Below are positions 1-7,669 of a DNA stretch of 41,803 bases, in pieces; within the stretch, counting starts at the first letter, position 1, and each line of letters opens with the position of its first letter. Location of the stretch: the NCBI GenBank assembly GCA_030748495.1, contig JASMLX010000052.1, positions 1 to 41,803 of the forward strand. The letters are read 5' to 3'. Under the pieces are notes generated by a model. That model searched no databases and had not been told where the DNA came from. It was given only the letters and a program-made list of their open reading frames with translations. This DNA comes from Candidatus Poribacteria bacterium (GTDB lineage: Bacteria; Poribacteria; WGA-4E; UBA9662). The position numbers and the translations under genes are program-made.

Positions 1-217
1 GCGGATCGATGCCTGCTGAGTTATTTTTGAATCAGAAAATCACGCTAGATGTTGCACTAGCTATGTAAATTCGGGTACTGAAGTAGATGCCAAATAGGTC
101 GCTTTGCTAACAAGCGGAGGTGTCGTCACCTAAACCTTGGTCGCCCTTTTGTCAAACAAGGGGAGCGGTTCGAGATGTTTCTTTCGGGATATGCAGATAA
201 GATCGACTCAGAACCAA

Positions 218-469
218 CTAGAATATGCCGCCGCCGACCATCAGGCGCATGATACCGAAGACTACCGCCGTACTGCAGGTGATCAACCCGATAATCGAGC
301 TCCCTCGTCGATCCTGAGGGGCCCCGACATAAGCTAGTCCGCTAATTACCAGGCCAACGGTGGCAAACGGAATTACCGCCCAATTGAGCCAACCAAAACA
401 GGGAACAAAGGCGACCAGCATTCCCAGAATGGATAAAATCCCCCATGCCAGGCTAAGTACGCGAAGCAT
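218..469 (-). CDS. small membrane protein of unknown function
   Basis: An 83-residue protein with two or three hydrophobic stretches (about residues 5-22, 27-48 and 58-78) separated by a short polar loop containing GAPQDRRGSS. The layout is that of a small inner-membrane protein, and the N-terminal part has the look of widespread short membrane proteins without assigned function. Its start codon overlaps the end of the DUF2752 gene by 17 bp, so it is probably the last gene of a three-gene operon and translationally coupled. No catalytic motif is visible and no function is proposed. Confidence 0.7.
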   Translation of the reverse strand: MLRVLSLAWGILSILGMLVAFVPCFGWLNWAVIPFATVGLVISGLAYVGAPQDRRGSSIIGLITCSTAVVFGIMRLMVGGGIF

Positions 470-842
470 AATGTTTCTCCTGCGTGCGGAAACTGATGAT
501 GTCCTTCACTGAGAGAGCGAATGTTCGGTATATATTCCTGCTCCGTCTAATAAGGACGGTAGAAAAAACAATCTGGTTAGTGAGGAACAAAGACCAGATC
601 CATGAACCTGCCGGATGACAATCCTGGGCGGCTGTTACGTCTCCATCTGAGAGTGCATAAAAAGCAGTGGTCAAACCGCAAGCTGGACAGGAAGAAGCGG
701 TTCTTGACATCTGTTGGCAGGCTGGAAGGCGTAAACTGAGTTGATGTTGTGAAATCAGAAACGGGGTTAGCAGGGCGAGACCCGTTATCAAAAAGACCAC
801 GAACCAAACTATCCATATTGCTTGGATCAACTCATCTACCAT
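453..842 (-). CDS. DUF2752 family membrane protein
   Basis: A 129-residue protein with a hydrophobic N-terminal segment (residues 8-30), then the DUF2752 signature CPACGLT with cysteines 52 and 55 followed by an FYALSDGD stretch, then another hydrophobic segment around 80-97. DUF2752 proteins are small membrane proteins with a conserved CPxCGLTR-type motif and no established function. The ATG lies inside the last codons of the upstream dehydrogenase (ATGGTAG overlap, 7 bp), a classic sign of translational coupling. The C-terminal 30 residues are polar and less typical of the family. The family call is good; the biochemical role is unknown. Confidence 0.75.
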   Translation of the reverse strand: MVDELIQAIWIVWFVVFLITGLALLTPFLISQHQLSLRLPACQQMSRTASSCPACGLTTAFYALSDGDVTAAQDCHPAGSWIWSLFLTNQIVFSTVLIRRSRNIYRTFALSVKDIISFRTQEKHYASRT

Positions 843-1837
843 CTGAAAATGACCCCAATGCTATCCGAACGATCCCGATTTAAATCGGCGTATACCTGAC
901 TGGCCTGGTCGGGATCAAAACGGTGAGTGATCAGATCATCAACCTTCATTTGTTGGCGTTGAACATATTGCAGAAATAATCGTTGCTGGCGAATCGGTGT
1001 CCAGTAGGCGTAGGCCGGTGGCAGTGATTCATTATGTGTACCGATCAAACGAATTTGTCGCGTCAGTAAATCAGGGGTCAAATGTTGCCTGGACGGGTGT
1101 GGGCTATCACCCAGTAGCATAACGGTTCCGTATCGCCTGGCTAGAGGTAGGGCTAAAGGTAGTACGGAGAAGTGTCCGGTGGCATCGTATACAGCATCGG
1201 CTAATTGTCCATCAGTGTGCTCAAGGACAAAATCTTTAGCTTCGGCCGCACTGCCGTTGAACCCCGCTGTTGCGCCATGTGCCAAGGCCAAGTCGAGCCG
1301 GGTTTGCATTTGGTCAATGACCAGTATCTCTCTTAATCCTAACAAACGCAGATATTGTGTTACCAGTTGACCAATAGGACCTTGCCCGATAACAACGGCT
1401 CTGTCGCCCATGGCGTGTTCAACTTGCCGGACAGCGGTTTGTGTGATGGTGGCGAGTTTACTCCAGGCGGCTTCTTCATCGCTGACACCATCAGGGATTT
1501 TGACAATTTGGTCGGCAGGAATAGGCAGATTAGCATATTGCCGATGTGAGGTAGTGTGAAAAATCCGTTCTCCCACCTGTAACCCTTCGATATCAGAACC
1601 AACTTTTATCACTTCGCCGACACAACTGTAACCGGGGAAAAATGGGTGTTTGACCCAACCGTGCCAGTGACTTCCCGGCTCAGAGTCTGCCCGGTAGCAA
1701 GCTAACTCGGTACCCATGCTCATCAACGTAATCCGCGTCTGGATAGCAAATTCGTGTGGAGCAGGTTCGTCCGGTAAATCGACTGTAACTAATTCAGCTT
1801 GTTCTGGCCCGGTAAAAATGATGGTCTTGGATTTCAA
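836..1837 (-). CDS. medium-chain dehydrogenase/reductase, zinc-type
   Basis: A 333-residue MDR-superfamily protein with an N-terminal GroES-like domain (about 1-130) and a Rossmann domain with the nucleotide-binding motif GQGPIG at 151-156. It resembles the bi-domain oxidoreductases annotated as Zn-dependent alcohol dehydrogenases. The usual GHE zinc-ligand motif is replaced by PGYSCVGEV near residue 70 and there is no four-cysteine structural zinc loop, so classical alcohol dehydrogenase chemistry is doubtful. The start is TTG: no ATG occurs near the N-terminus and AGGAG sits 10-11 bases upstream. It is the first gene of a probable operon with the DUF2752 and small membrane protein genes. 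The substrate cannot be read from the sequence. Confidence 0.85.
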   Translation of the reverse strand: MKSKTIIFTGPEQAELVTVDLPDEPAPHEFAIQTRITLMSMGTELACYRADSEPGSHWHGWVKHPFFPGYSCVGEVIKVGSDIEGLQVGERIFHTTSHRQYANLPIPADQIVKIPDGVSDEEAAWSKLATITQTAVRQVEHAMGDRAVVIGQGPIGQLVTQYLRLLGLREILVIDQMQTRLDLALAHGATAGFNGSAAEAKDFVLEHTDGQLADAVYDATGHFSVLPLALPLARRYGTVMLLGDSPHPSRQHLTPDLLTRQIRLIGTHNESLPPAYAYWTPIRQQRLFLQYVQRQQMKVDDLITHRFDPDQASQVYADLNRDRSDSIGVIFRW

Positions 1838-1991
1838 ATCGATTTATCTCCTACTTATAGTTCCATTGAATGTTTGAAAATACTTACTTGGATCGTTTGT
1901 CCGCCTTTCATTATACCTAAGCAAGGATAGACCTTGCTAGATCAGAGATGGAATAGTAGACCTCTTTCAAAATCAGGATTTGAGTTTGAGT

Positions 1992-2690
1992 TCAAGATTG
2001 TAGATGTAGGAAGACTGACCAGACCAAATTCATTATCCAACTACCAGGCAGAACATATCCAACCGGATGGAAGAGCCATCCAACAAATCTTCGCTGCATA
2101 ACCACCAAAAAGATGGTAAAAAGACCGTCAGCACCGATGGCCATGATGCTGGAGTAATCTGTTGTCTCTGGATAAGACAGCCAGCAGGGTAGGTATTTGT
2201 TGAAATAAACACCACCATAATAATGTACTCCGGGAGCACCCATTTGATAGGAAAAGTGCATCAACGTACACAGGCAGCAGATAATCCTGACCACCATGGC
2301 CAAAATAACTGCCTAGAAAAGCCGCCTATTATTTATCCCAGACTGCTCGGCTAGTTTTAAATCCCTCTAACTGATGAGGTGCGGCCCCTCCTCAATAGGC
2401 TTTGTGAAACCCCCTAAAAAATGAAATATCGTCAAGTTATTGGCGCCAAGACACCGAGTACCGAAAGCCGGTACCAGCATCATATCCGGATAACCAAAGA
2501 TTTTAGCTGCGGTATATGACCAGAAGTCGTGAACCGCAGCCCTCAGTTGGGCGCGGATTCGGCTAATAATACTAAACCAAGGCGGATCCCCCTTTTGCGA
2601 AAACCTGGCTTTTCTGGTAACATTGAGTTCATAGAAGAGTCCATAGAATTTTCCCCGAAAATACCAACAACATTCATCCACCGCACACAT
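1992..2690 (-). pseudogene. decayed DUF6785/DUF6784-type membrane protein
   Basis: Reading the minus strand in one frame from about 2690 to 1992 gives segments that line up with the C-terminal third of the intact 637-residue protein at 32011-33924: RIRAQLRAAVHDF (intact RMRAELGPPLQGI), DLKLAEQSGIN (intact NFKLAERSGIN) and FVGWLFHPVGYVLPG (intact FIWWALHPLGYPLAG). At least two in-frame stops interrupt it, one before the DLKLAE segment and one at NNRRLF-stop. The N-terminal two thirds are missing or unrecognisable. It is a dead copy, not a strain-specific short gene. Confidence 0.78.
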
Positions 2691-2904
2691 CTACTCTATG
2701 GCAGACAATACTGGGTATAAAGATTCTGCTGATGCTTAGTGGTGGTATCATCAATCTGTCGAGTTTCACCTCTTCACAATATTTTGATTTTGCGCCGAGG
2801 AAGCCACCGAAATTCATTTGTGCGGAGGAATCGGCGCACTCCTCTTAATGGGTAGAATGAATTATAACTTTCTTTTTCAATAGATATATAGTGTAATAAC
2901 TACC

Positions 2905-3344
2905 ATGAGAATTGTAGAGGCTACCAAAAAATACAACCGCCCTGAACACCTCGTATATGCTTGCCAATACCATGTTATCTTTTGCCCTAAATACAGACGA
3001 GGTGTCTTAACTGATGCTATTGAGATCCGACTCCAGGAAATCTTTAACCAAGTCAAAGGCAAATCAAAGCATTCTCTGTTGTTCGTCAGATGCAGAAAGG
3101 CAAAGAACGCAACTTCGGCCAGAGCGTGGGTTTCCATGCCTCCGCCATGCTGATTGAGATGTTGCGTCGCAAAGCTGAGAATTGCTGGCGGTGGGGTTAT
3201 CGAGTTTGCAACGAGTGCATTACCCATTGTGGACTGAACATTCAACGAGATGTCTATTCGGCTTTTTTGGCACTCAGTGTGAAAGACAATGCCTTGGATG
3301 TGCCATCGGTCAATGTAGCAGAGAAACAGTTACTGCTTCGGTAG
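2905..3344 (+). mobile_element. internally deleted IS200/IS605-family element (tnpA 5' joined to tnpB 3')
   Basis: The first part encodes the N-terminus of a Y1 transposase TnpA (YHVIFCPKYRRGVL, about residues 22-35 of the frame starting at 2905). It breaks off near 3080, before the HUH motif and catalytic tyrosine would appear. From about 3081, in a different frame, the sequence encodes the C-terminus of TnpB (FGQSVGFHASAM, EMLRRKAE, CGLNIQRDVYSAFLA), including the aspartate of the last RuvC motif but with only part of the zinc-finger cysteines. A deletion has fused the two genes, so neither product can be functional. Element ends were not resolved. Confidence 0.8.
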
Positions 3345-3493
3345 GCAGTTGGGAATCCAATTCGCAGCCCGTACAGGACGGTATTAGGACGCTTCGCAAG
3401 CAGATATTTAGCTGCCATTAAATCCTCAGAGGCGGTTGTGAGGCGGTCATATGTACAACCCAGTTCATAACTGACTTAACTGAGGTAAAAAAG

Positions 3494-3812
3494 AATGACA
3501 ACCAGAAAGAAATATTCAAAAGAATTTAAGTTGGATCTTGTTTATCACCCCGCATCAGAATGCCTATCTTGTCGGCCTGCCGTGTCGGCTTTTGGGTGTA
3601 AAACGTAATGATTACTACCAGTATAGAGCTTAAAGAACAGACCGGATGATCTGACACATCAGGAAATGCTGGAATGGATCCAGGATCTAGCCAAAAACTG
3701 TAACTATACCTATGACCGCCGCCGGATGAAAACAGCTTTGAATGTACGGGGCTATCCACTGAGCCGTAACCAGGCCAGGAAGTTAACGCGTGAAGTCAAC
3801 AATTTGACCTAG
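3494..3812 (+). mobile_element. IS3-family transposase remnant (orfA start plus orfB fragments)
   Basis: At 3494 an ATG opens with MTTRKKYSKEFKLDLV, typical of the start of an IS3-family OrfA. The frame then runs into unrelated sequence and stops. From about 3560 another frame encodes LLGVKRNDYYQYRA, which resembles the start of an OrfB (VLGVSRSGYY type). A third encodes a stretch ending YTYDRRRMKTALNVRGYPLS, which matches the HTH_21 region of OrfB (YGYRRITLALRNRGY type). Most of orfA and the whole DDE catalytic core are gone. The element is a short inactive fossil directly upstream of the HEAT-repeat gene. Confidence 0.75.
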
Positions 3813-3842
3813 ACGAAAGTAATAGTAATTATTTGGAGAATA

Positions 3843-4544
3843 ATGATCGAACAGGAGATTGAAGAACTGATCCAAGCACTGCAAGATGATGATGAGGATA
3901 TTCGTTGGGATGCGGCATTTGCATTAAGAGATATAGGAGAGAGGGCAATACCTGCTCTGATCCAAGCATTACAGGATGATGATGAGGATGTTCGTTATCA
4001 TGTGGCAGTGGTATTAGGTGAGATTGGAGAAGATGCTAAAGAGGTAATACCTGCTCTGATCCAAGCATTACAGGATGATGATGAGGATGTTCGTTATCAT
4101 GCAGCATTTGCATTAGGTGAGATTGGAGAAGATGCTAAAGAGGCAATACCTGCTCTGATCCAAGCATTACGGGATGATGATGAAGGTGTTCGTTATCATG
4201 CGGCATTTGCATTAAGAGATATAGGAGAGAGGACAGTACCTGCCTTGATCCAAGCATTACGGGATGATGATGAGGATGTTCGTTATAATGCGGCAAAGGT
4301 ATTAGGTGAGATTGGAGAAGATGCTAAAGAGGCAATACCTGCTCTGATCCAAGCATTACAGGATAATGATGAGGATGTTCGTTATAATGCGACAGAGGTA
4401 TTAGGTGAGATCGGAGAGGAGGCAGTACCTGCTCTAATCCAAGCATTACAGGATGATAATGAGATTGTTTGTTATCATGCGGCATATGCATTAAGAGATA
4501 TAGGAACACCCGAAGCACTCAAAGCAGTTAGTGCCAGTAAGTAA
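3843..4544 (+). CDS. HEAT-repeat protein (PBS-lyase HEAT-like)
   Basis: A 233-residue protein made almost entirely of seven HEAT-like repeats of 30 or 33 residues. Each runs IPALIQALQDDDEDVRY, then an AAFALGEIGE-type second helix; the 33-residue units carry an extra DAKE loop. The conserved arginine of D-E-D-V-R-Y is present in five of the seven repeats; the first has IRW and the last VCY. There is no signal peptide or membrane segment, so it is probably a cytoplasmic protein-interaction scaffold. GGAG sits four bases before the ATG. The units are very similar at DNA level, which suggests recent expansion by unequal recombination. It lies alone between transposon fossils and its partner is unknown. 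Confidence 0.88.
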   Translation: MIEQEIEELIQALQDDDEDIRWDAAFALRDIGERAIPALIQALQDDDEDVRYHVAVVLGEIGEDAKEVIPALIQALQDDDEDVRYHAAFALGEIGEDAKEAIPALIQALRDDDEGVRYHAAFALRDIGERTVPALIQALRDDDEDVRYNAAKVLGEIGEDAKEAIPALIQALQDNDEDVRYNATEVLGEIGEEAVPALIQALQDDNEIVCYHAAYALRDIGTPEALKAVSASK

Positions 4545-4924
4545 AGACCTTAATCATAACATAACAATACGGTAGACAAACTACAAAGGTGAGAATGCCC
4601 AAGATGGATAAGGTCGAACAATTCGGTGTCATACTGGCAGTTCCATTACGCCTGTTGACAGCACAAAATAACCGCCCTTTACCAAAAAAAGGGAGAACGC
4701 ACGAAGGTTCGATATAAAGGCAGGCGTCTCCTCTTCAGTGTTTTTTTTATTCCTTGGGCGAGAAACAAAAACTCTTCTGGGGCCACCTGGGCGCCTTAAG
4801 AGGCGAAATTGGCGAGGTAGGCTTAAGGCATTTTCGTTTTCGTAGACGTGTTTTAGACTTAGCCCAAGTAGGCTTCACTAGCGTAAACAAGAGGCCCAAT
4901 TAAAAACGAAGCCACTCAGCATGG
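4545..4924. other. intergenic stretch without recognisable gene
   Basis: About 380 bases between the HEAT-repeat gene and the coiled-coil ORF. It contains a short hairpin-like CGCCT-TAAG-AGGCG near 4790-4805 and runs of T near 4740, but no open frame resembling a known family and no convincing terminator. Confidence 0.5.
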
Positions 4925-5293
4925 TTAAGGATTAGCCACTAGAACTACCTTTAGCCATTGCAGCAGCGACCGCCCTTTAATCTCGGCTAATTGCTGATGT
5001 TCAGCTCGATAACGGTTTTCTGCTAGAGCCTGGAGTTGTGGTGACTGATCGAGTGCCGACTGGAGACGTTCTATCTGTTCATTCTTGACGTTGATTCGCT
5101 GGTTTTGGTCGGCTACCTGTTCTTGTAGAATTTCGATAGACTGTGGGTTGTCGCTTTCGGTGGTGTGTAACGATGTGTGGCAGGTGTAGTCGATTGCTTT
5201 ACGTACTAACTCAGCCTGTTTTTTGCCTTGTTGAATACTTACCTCAACTGCCTTTGTGGAGATTTTTAACAAGGTTAGTAGGTGCGCAACCAC
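4925..5293 (-). CDS. hypothetical coiled-coil protein, possibly a fragment
   Basis: A 122-codon frame beginning with GTG. The C-terminal half (about 55-110) is a heptad-rich coiled coil around QNQRINVKNEQIERLQ, ending in a basic/hydrophobic tail LLQWLKVV. That layout recalls C-terminal parts of plasmid or phage DNA-binding proteins, but no DNA-binding domain can be identified. The frame stays open upstream of the GTG to a TAG that is also the stop of the dead NIPSNAP gene, and there is no clear ribosome binding site. It may therefore be the tail of a decayed gene and not a complete one. I do not recognise a family. Confidence 0.4.
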   Translation of the reverse strand: MVAHLLTLLKISTKAVEVSIQQGKKQAELVRKAIDYTCHTSLHTTESDNPQSIEILQEQVADQNQRINVKNEQIERLQSALDQSPQLQALAENRYRAEHQQLAEIKGRSLLQWLKVVLVANP

Positions 5294-5341
5294 TTTGATA
5301 GCTACCGACTGATTCTTCCAACGGTAAGTAGTTAGTCGGTT

Positions 5342-5706
5342 CTAAAATTTTGATCCGGCCACATTGACCAGTGGGCCATTTGACTCGGTGAGCCATTGAT
5401 CCGCCTGCAATTCGGCATCGTCAATAAAGGCATTTCAGGCTTGCTCGCAGTGGGCTAAATTGTCGAAAGCCAACACGTAAACCAGTTCGGTAGTTGTGGC
5501 ATCACCAATGGTTGTTTCCCAAAAACCGATAATTATCATACCGTGCTTTTGAAACAACCTGATGGTTATATCTCGAAACCGTGCGTTTAATTTGGCTATC
5601 GGACGATCCTTCACTTGCTGGAACTACCGCTGGAAATAGACACAGGCTTGGAGTCCAATTCTTTCAAACTACCGTGAAAATCAGCGAACCGATAGTTATT
5701 ATCCAT
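5342..5706 (-). pseudogene. decayed NIPSNAP-family gene
   Basis: The minus strand reads KLNARFRDITIRLFQKHGM, then IIIGFWETTIGDA, ELVYVLAFDNLAHCEQA, stop, NAFIDDAELQADQWLTES and NGPLVNVAGSKF. This follows the NIPSNAP fold order (ARF...FEKHGI..VGFW....ELVYLLA....R..AW.AF..D..W......E..GPL). A TGA replaces the tryptophan expected before NAF, and a TAG interrupts the N-terminal part (FQR-stop-FQQ). The N-terminal start is also out of frame. NIPSNAP proteins are small ferredoxin-like-fold dimers, mostly of unknown role in bacteria. The point-mutation type stops show gene death by substitution and not by truncation. Confidence 0.8.
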
Positions 5707-5757
5707 TTCCTATAAACTTAGAGCGGTCAATCAAATACCTCGGGGGCTAATGATCTA

Positions 5758-6166
5758 TGGACAGGAAGTCTGGGGTCATTTACTAAAGATGGTTAGTTAA
5801 TCCTTTAGGTTCCAACTACAACGCCATCGGGTTCTGTTTGTTCGGAATACTGTTTGCTGTAGTCCTAATGTTAATGAGGATGAAATCCTTATGGTGGCCC
5901 TTGTATCCAGCGGTCTTTACGGCTGTGTCTGGTAGCTGGGTTATTAATGTATCTGGTTCAGTTTGTTTTCGGCCTAGATGGTAAAATTTCTGTTGCTGAA
6001 GTTGGGTGGACTTCATATCTGCCGAAAGGCAACCCCATTTTTCTTGGGATTGGCATTGGGGCAGTTCGTAGTAGGTCGCATATGGCCGATTCTAGGTATT
6101 ATTTTTCCATGTACACACCTACCTATGTATCTAGTCCTAATTTCGATTGCTCTTTATCCGATTTAA
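5758..6166 (+). pseudogene. second decayed DUF6785/DUF6784-type membrane protein fragment
   Basis: The plus strand encodes RWLVNPLGSNYNAIGF, LMRMKSLWWPLYPAVFTA, then after a frameshift near 5955 FSLFSA-stop-MVKFLLLKLGGLH and ATPFFLGLALGQFVVG. These match in order the C-terminal region of the intact protein at 32011-33924 (MLRLRFIWWALHPLGYPLAG, LLKWLCLRHGGIK, LLPFFLGMVLGEFTCG). A TAA or TAG replaces at least two codons and one frameshift is required. Only the C-terminal quarter survives. It is not a duplicate of the 1992-2690 fossil, because it lies on the other strand and covers partly different residues. Confidence 0.78.
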
Positions 6167-6641
6167 AGGGGGTTAGATCTGGATTTGACTTATGGTTACT
6201 GATGCTAGCGGTAATTCCAGTCGGAAAAAACTCTTAACTTGGTGACTGAACCGTTCCAGTAGCCGGAGCATCAATCTATTCTGCAAACTGTCAGTAACCA
6301 CTATAAGTAACCGTTTACGCCTCAGATACGGAGCAGCCCAAACCGCAGGCAAACGGATAGAATTTGATCAACAGAATTAGGGGTGCTAAATATACAGAAA
6401 GATAGGTGCCGCTAGAGCAGGTATTGACTGTTTTTAATAAATTCTTAGCCACGGAAGTTGGTGGAAAGGGTTACCGAGTCCAGGTTAGAAAGGGGAGGAA
6501 TGGTAGCAGATTTGAACTGATTTAGAGAGGAGTTGAAACGGAAATTAAGGCAAGAGGAGTGCCCGTTGATATTTTGCCTATTACTCAGATACCATTAGTT
6601 AGGGCCAAACATACCTGATATTTTATGTCGTAGGAGACAAG
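6167..6641. other. intergenic stretch with a possible dead reading frame
   Basis: From about 6419 to 6618 one plus-strand frame reads as protein-like sequence (EVGGKGYRVQVRKGRNGSRF, then a TAG, then VPVDILPITQIPLVRAKHT) and ends in TGA. I cannot assign it to a family. The rest shows nothing recognisable. The ribosome binding site of the following lipoprotein gene (AGGAGA, 4-5 bases before the ATG) lies at the right edge. Confidence 0.35.
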
Positions 6642-7469
6642 ATGAAGTCCTGTTCAACGTTGATGTTTGTGATATTTGTCCTGATGGGTTGTTCCCTGGA
6701 GCCGGAGACCTCTGCTGTAGTTAAGACACTTTTAAGCCAGGAGGCATCCCCAGAAATGTCACAGGTTGCACTCAATCAATTGAAGTGGCAATCGGCTGCT
6801 TTGAGCAGTTATCAATTCGAGTTCTCCTGGCAGTGCTTCTGCCTGCCTGACTATGTAGCTCCAGTTTTAGTGACGGTTCGGGAAGGGATAATTGACAGTG
6901 TGGTGTATACTCACACTCGCTTGTCAGTGGACGCAGATAAGCTCAGTCGCTATCTGACAATTGATGAACTGTTTACTTTCATCCAATCTGCCATAGACGA
7001 AGAAGCAATTAAGATTGTGTCGGAATACGATCTGGAGTACGGATTTCCAACCAAGGTTTGGATCGATTGGAACGCAATGATAGCAGACGAAGAGAGAGGG
7101 TTTCAGGTCAGCAACCTGGTAGAGGTGGAATTCGGAGCGAACCAGATCTGGATCATCCAAGATCTGCCCATTACCGAGATCGATATTCGGCCAGTGTTAA
7201 GTCAGCCGTTAAATCAGAAGAGATTCACATCGGTTGAAGCTACTGTTAACGGCTATTTACCGGATAGTTGTACCCAGTTGCATCGGATTCAACAGACAAG
7301 GTTGGGGCAAACGGTTTATCTTCGCTTCAGGTCGAAAAGGCCAAAGGAGATAGCTTGTCTACAGATCATTACCGAAGTAAGTTATAAAGTGATCCTAGAT
7401 AGCAAGTTCATTCCGGGCCAGACCTACGAGTTACAAGTAAATGGGAAATCCAAGGTATTTAACCTCTAA
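6642..7469 (+). CDS. DUF6174-type lipoprotein
   Basis: A 275-residue protein with a lipoprotein signal peptide and lipobox LMGC (Cys17), so it is expected to be membrane-anchored outside the cytoplasm. The region about 48-150 looks like a DUF6174 domain: a tryptophan-rich start, YQFEFSWQCFCLPDY with paired cysteines, then VLVTVREG. The C-terminal half (about 195-275) is a separate beta-rich module with two cysteines (PDSCTQLHRI and IACLQII) ending in GQTYELQVNGKSK. AGGAGA precedes the ATG at good spacing. Its neighbours are degradative carbohydrate genes on the same strand, but the 200-base gap makes co-transcription uncertain. Function unknown. Confidence 0.82.
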   Translation: MKSCSTLMFVIFVLMGCSLEPETSAVVKTLLSQEASPEMSQVALNQLKWQSAALSSYQFEFSWQCFCLPDYVAPVLVTVREGIIDSVVYTHTRLSVDADKLSRYLTIDELFTFIQSAIDEEAIKIVSEYDLEYGFPTKVWIDWNAMIADEERGFQVSNLVEVEFGANQIWIIQDLPITEIDIRPVLSQPLNQKRFTSVEATVNGYLPDSCTQLHRIQQTRLGQTVYLRFRSKRPKEIACLQIITEVSYKVILDSKFIPGQTYELQVNGKSKVFNL

Positions 7470-7669
7470 GTTAGCATAAATCTTGACGTTTGGAATTAAC
7501 CAGCCAGCCAACATTATTGTGGGGTTACATTCAGTCGTTCGATTCTGAGAATCTTACTTGGATACTTGACCGAGATCTTTGCTATTGGTTGAATCTATTG
7601 AGTCATTAGTGTATTCACTATTGGAATGAATCTCCAAATTTTGACAACTACATTCAGAAAGGTAAACTT

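Noticed and set aside
3..68. Open frame of 21 codons from the left edge ending in TAA, possible 3' end of a gene on the plus strand
   Set aside because: Too short to match to any family and may be open by chance; no supporting context inside the window.
4010..4440. Regularly spaced repeats suggesting a CRISPR-like array
   Set aside because: Repeats are the in-frame codons of the HEAT-repeat protein; spacing is explained by the 30/33-residue units.
4785..4830. Hairpin-like GC-rich inverted repeats as a terminator
   Set aside because: Stem is only five base pairs and no T-run follows on either strand.
5816..6016. Minus-strand 66-codon ORF
   Set aside because: It is the shadow of the plus-strand DUF6785 fossil, whose translation matches an intact protein in the window.
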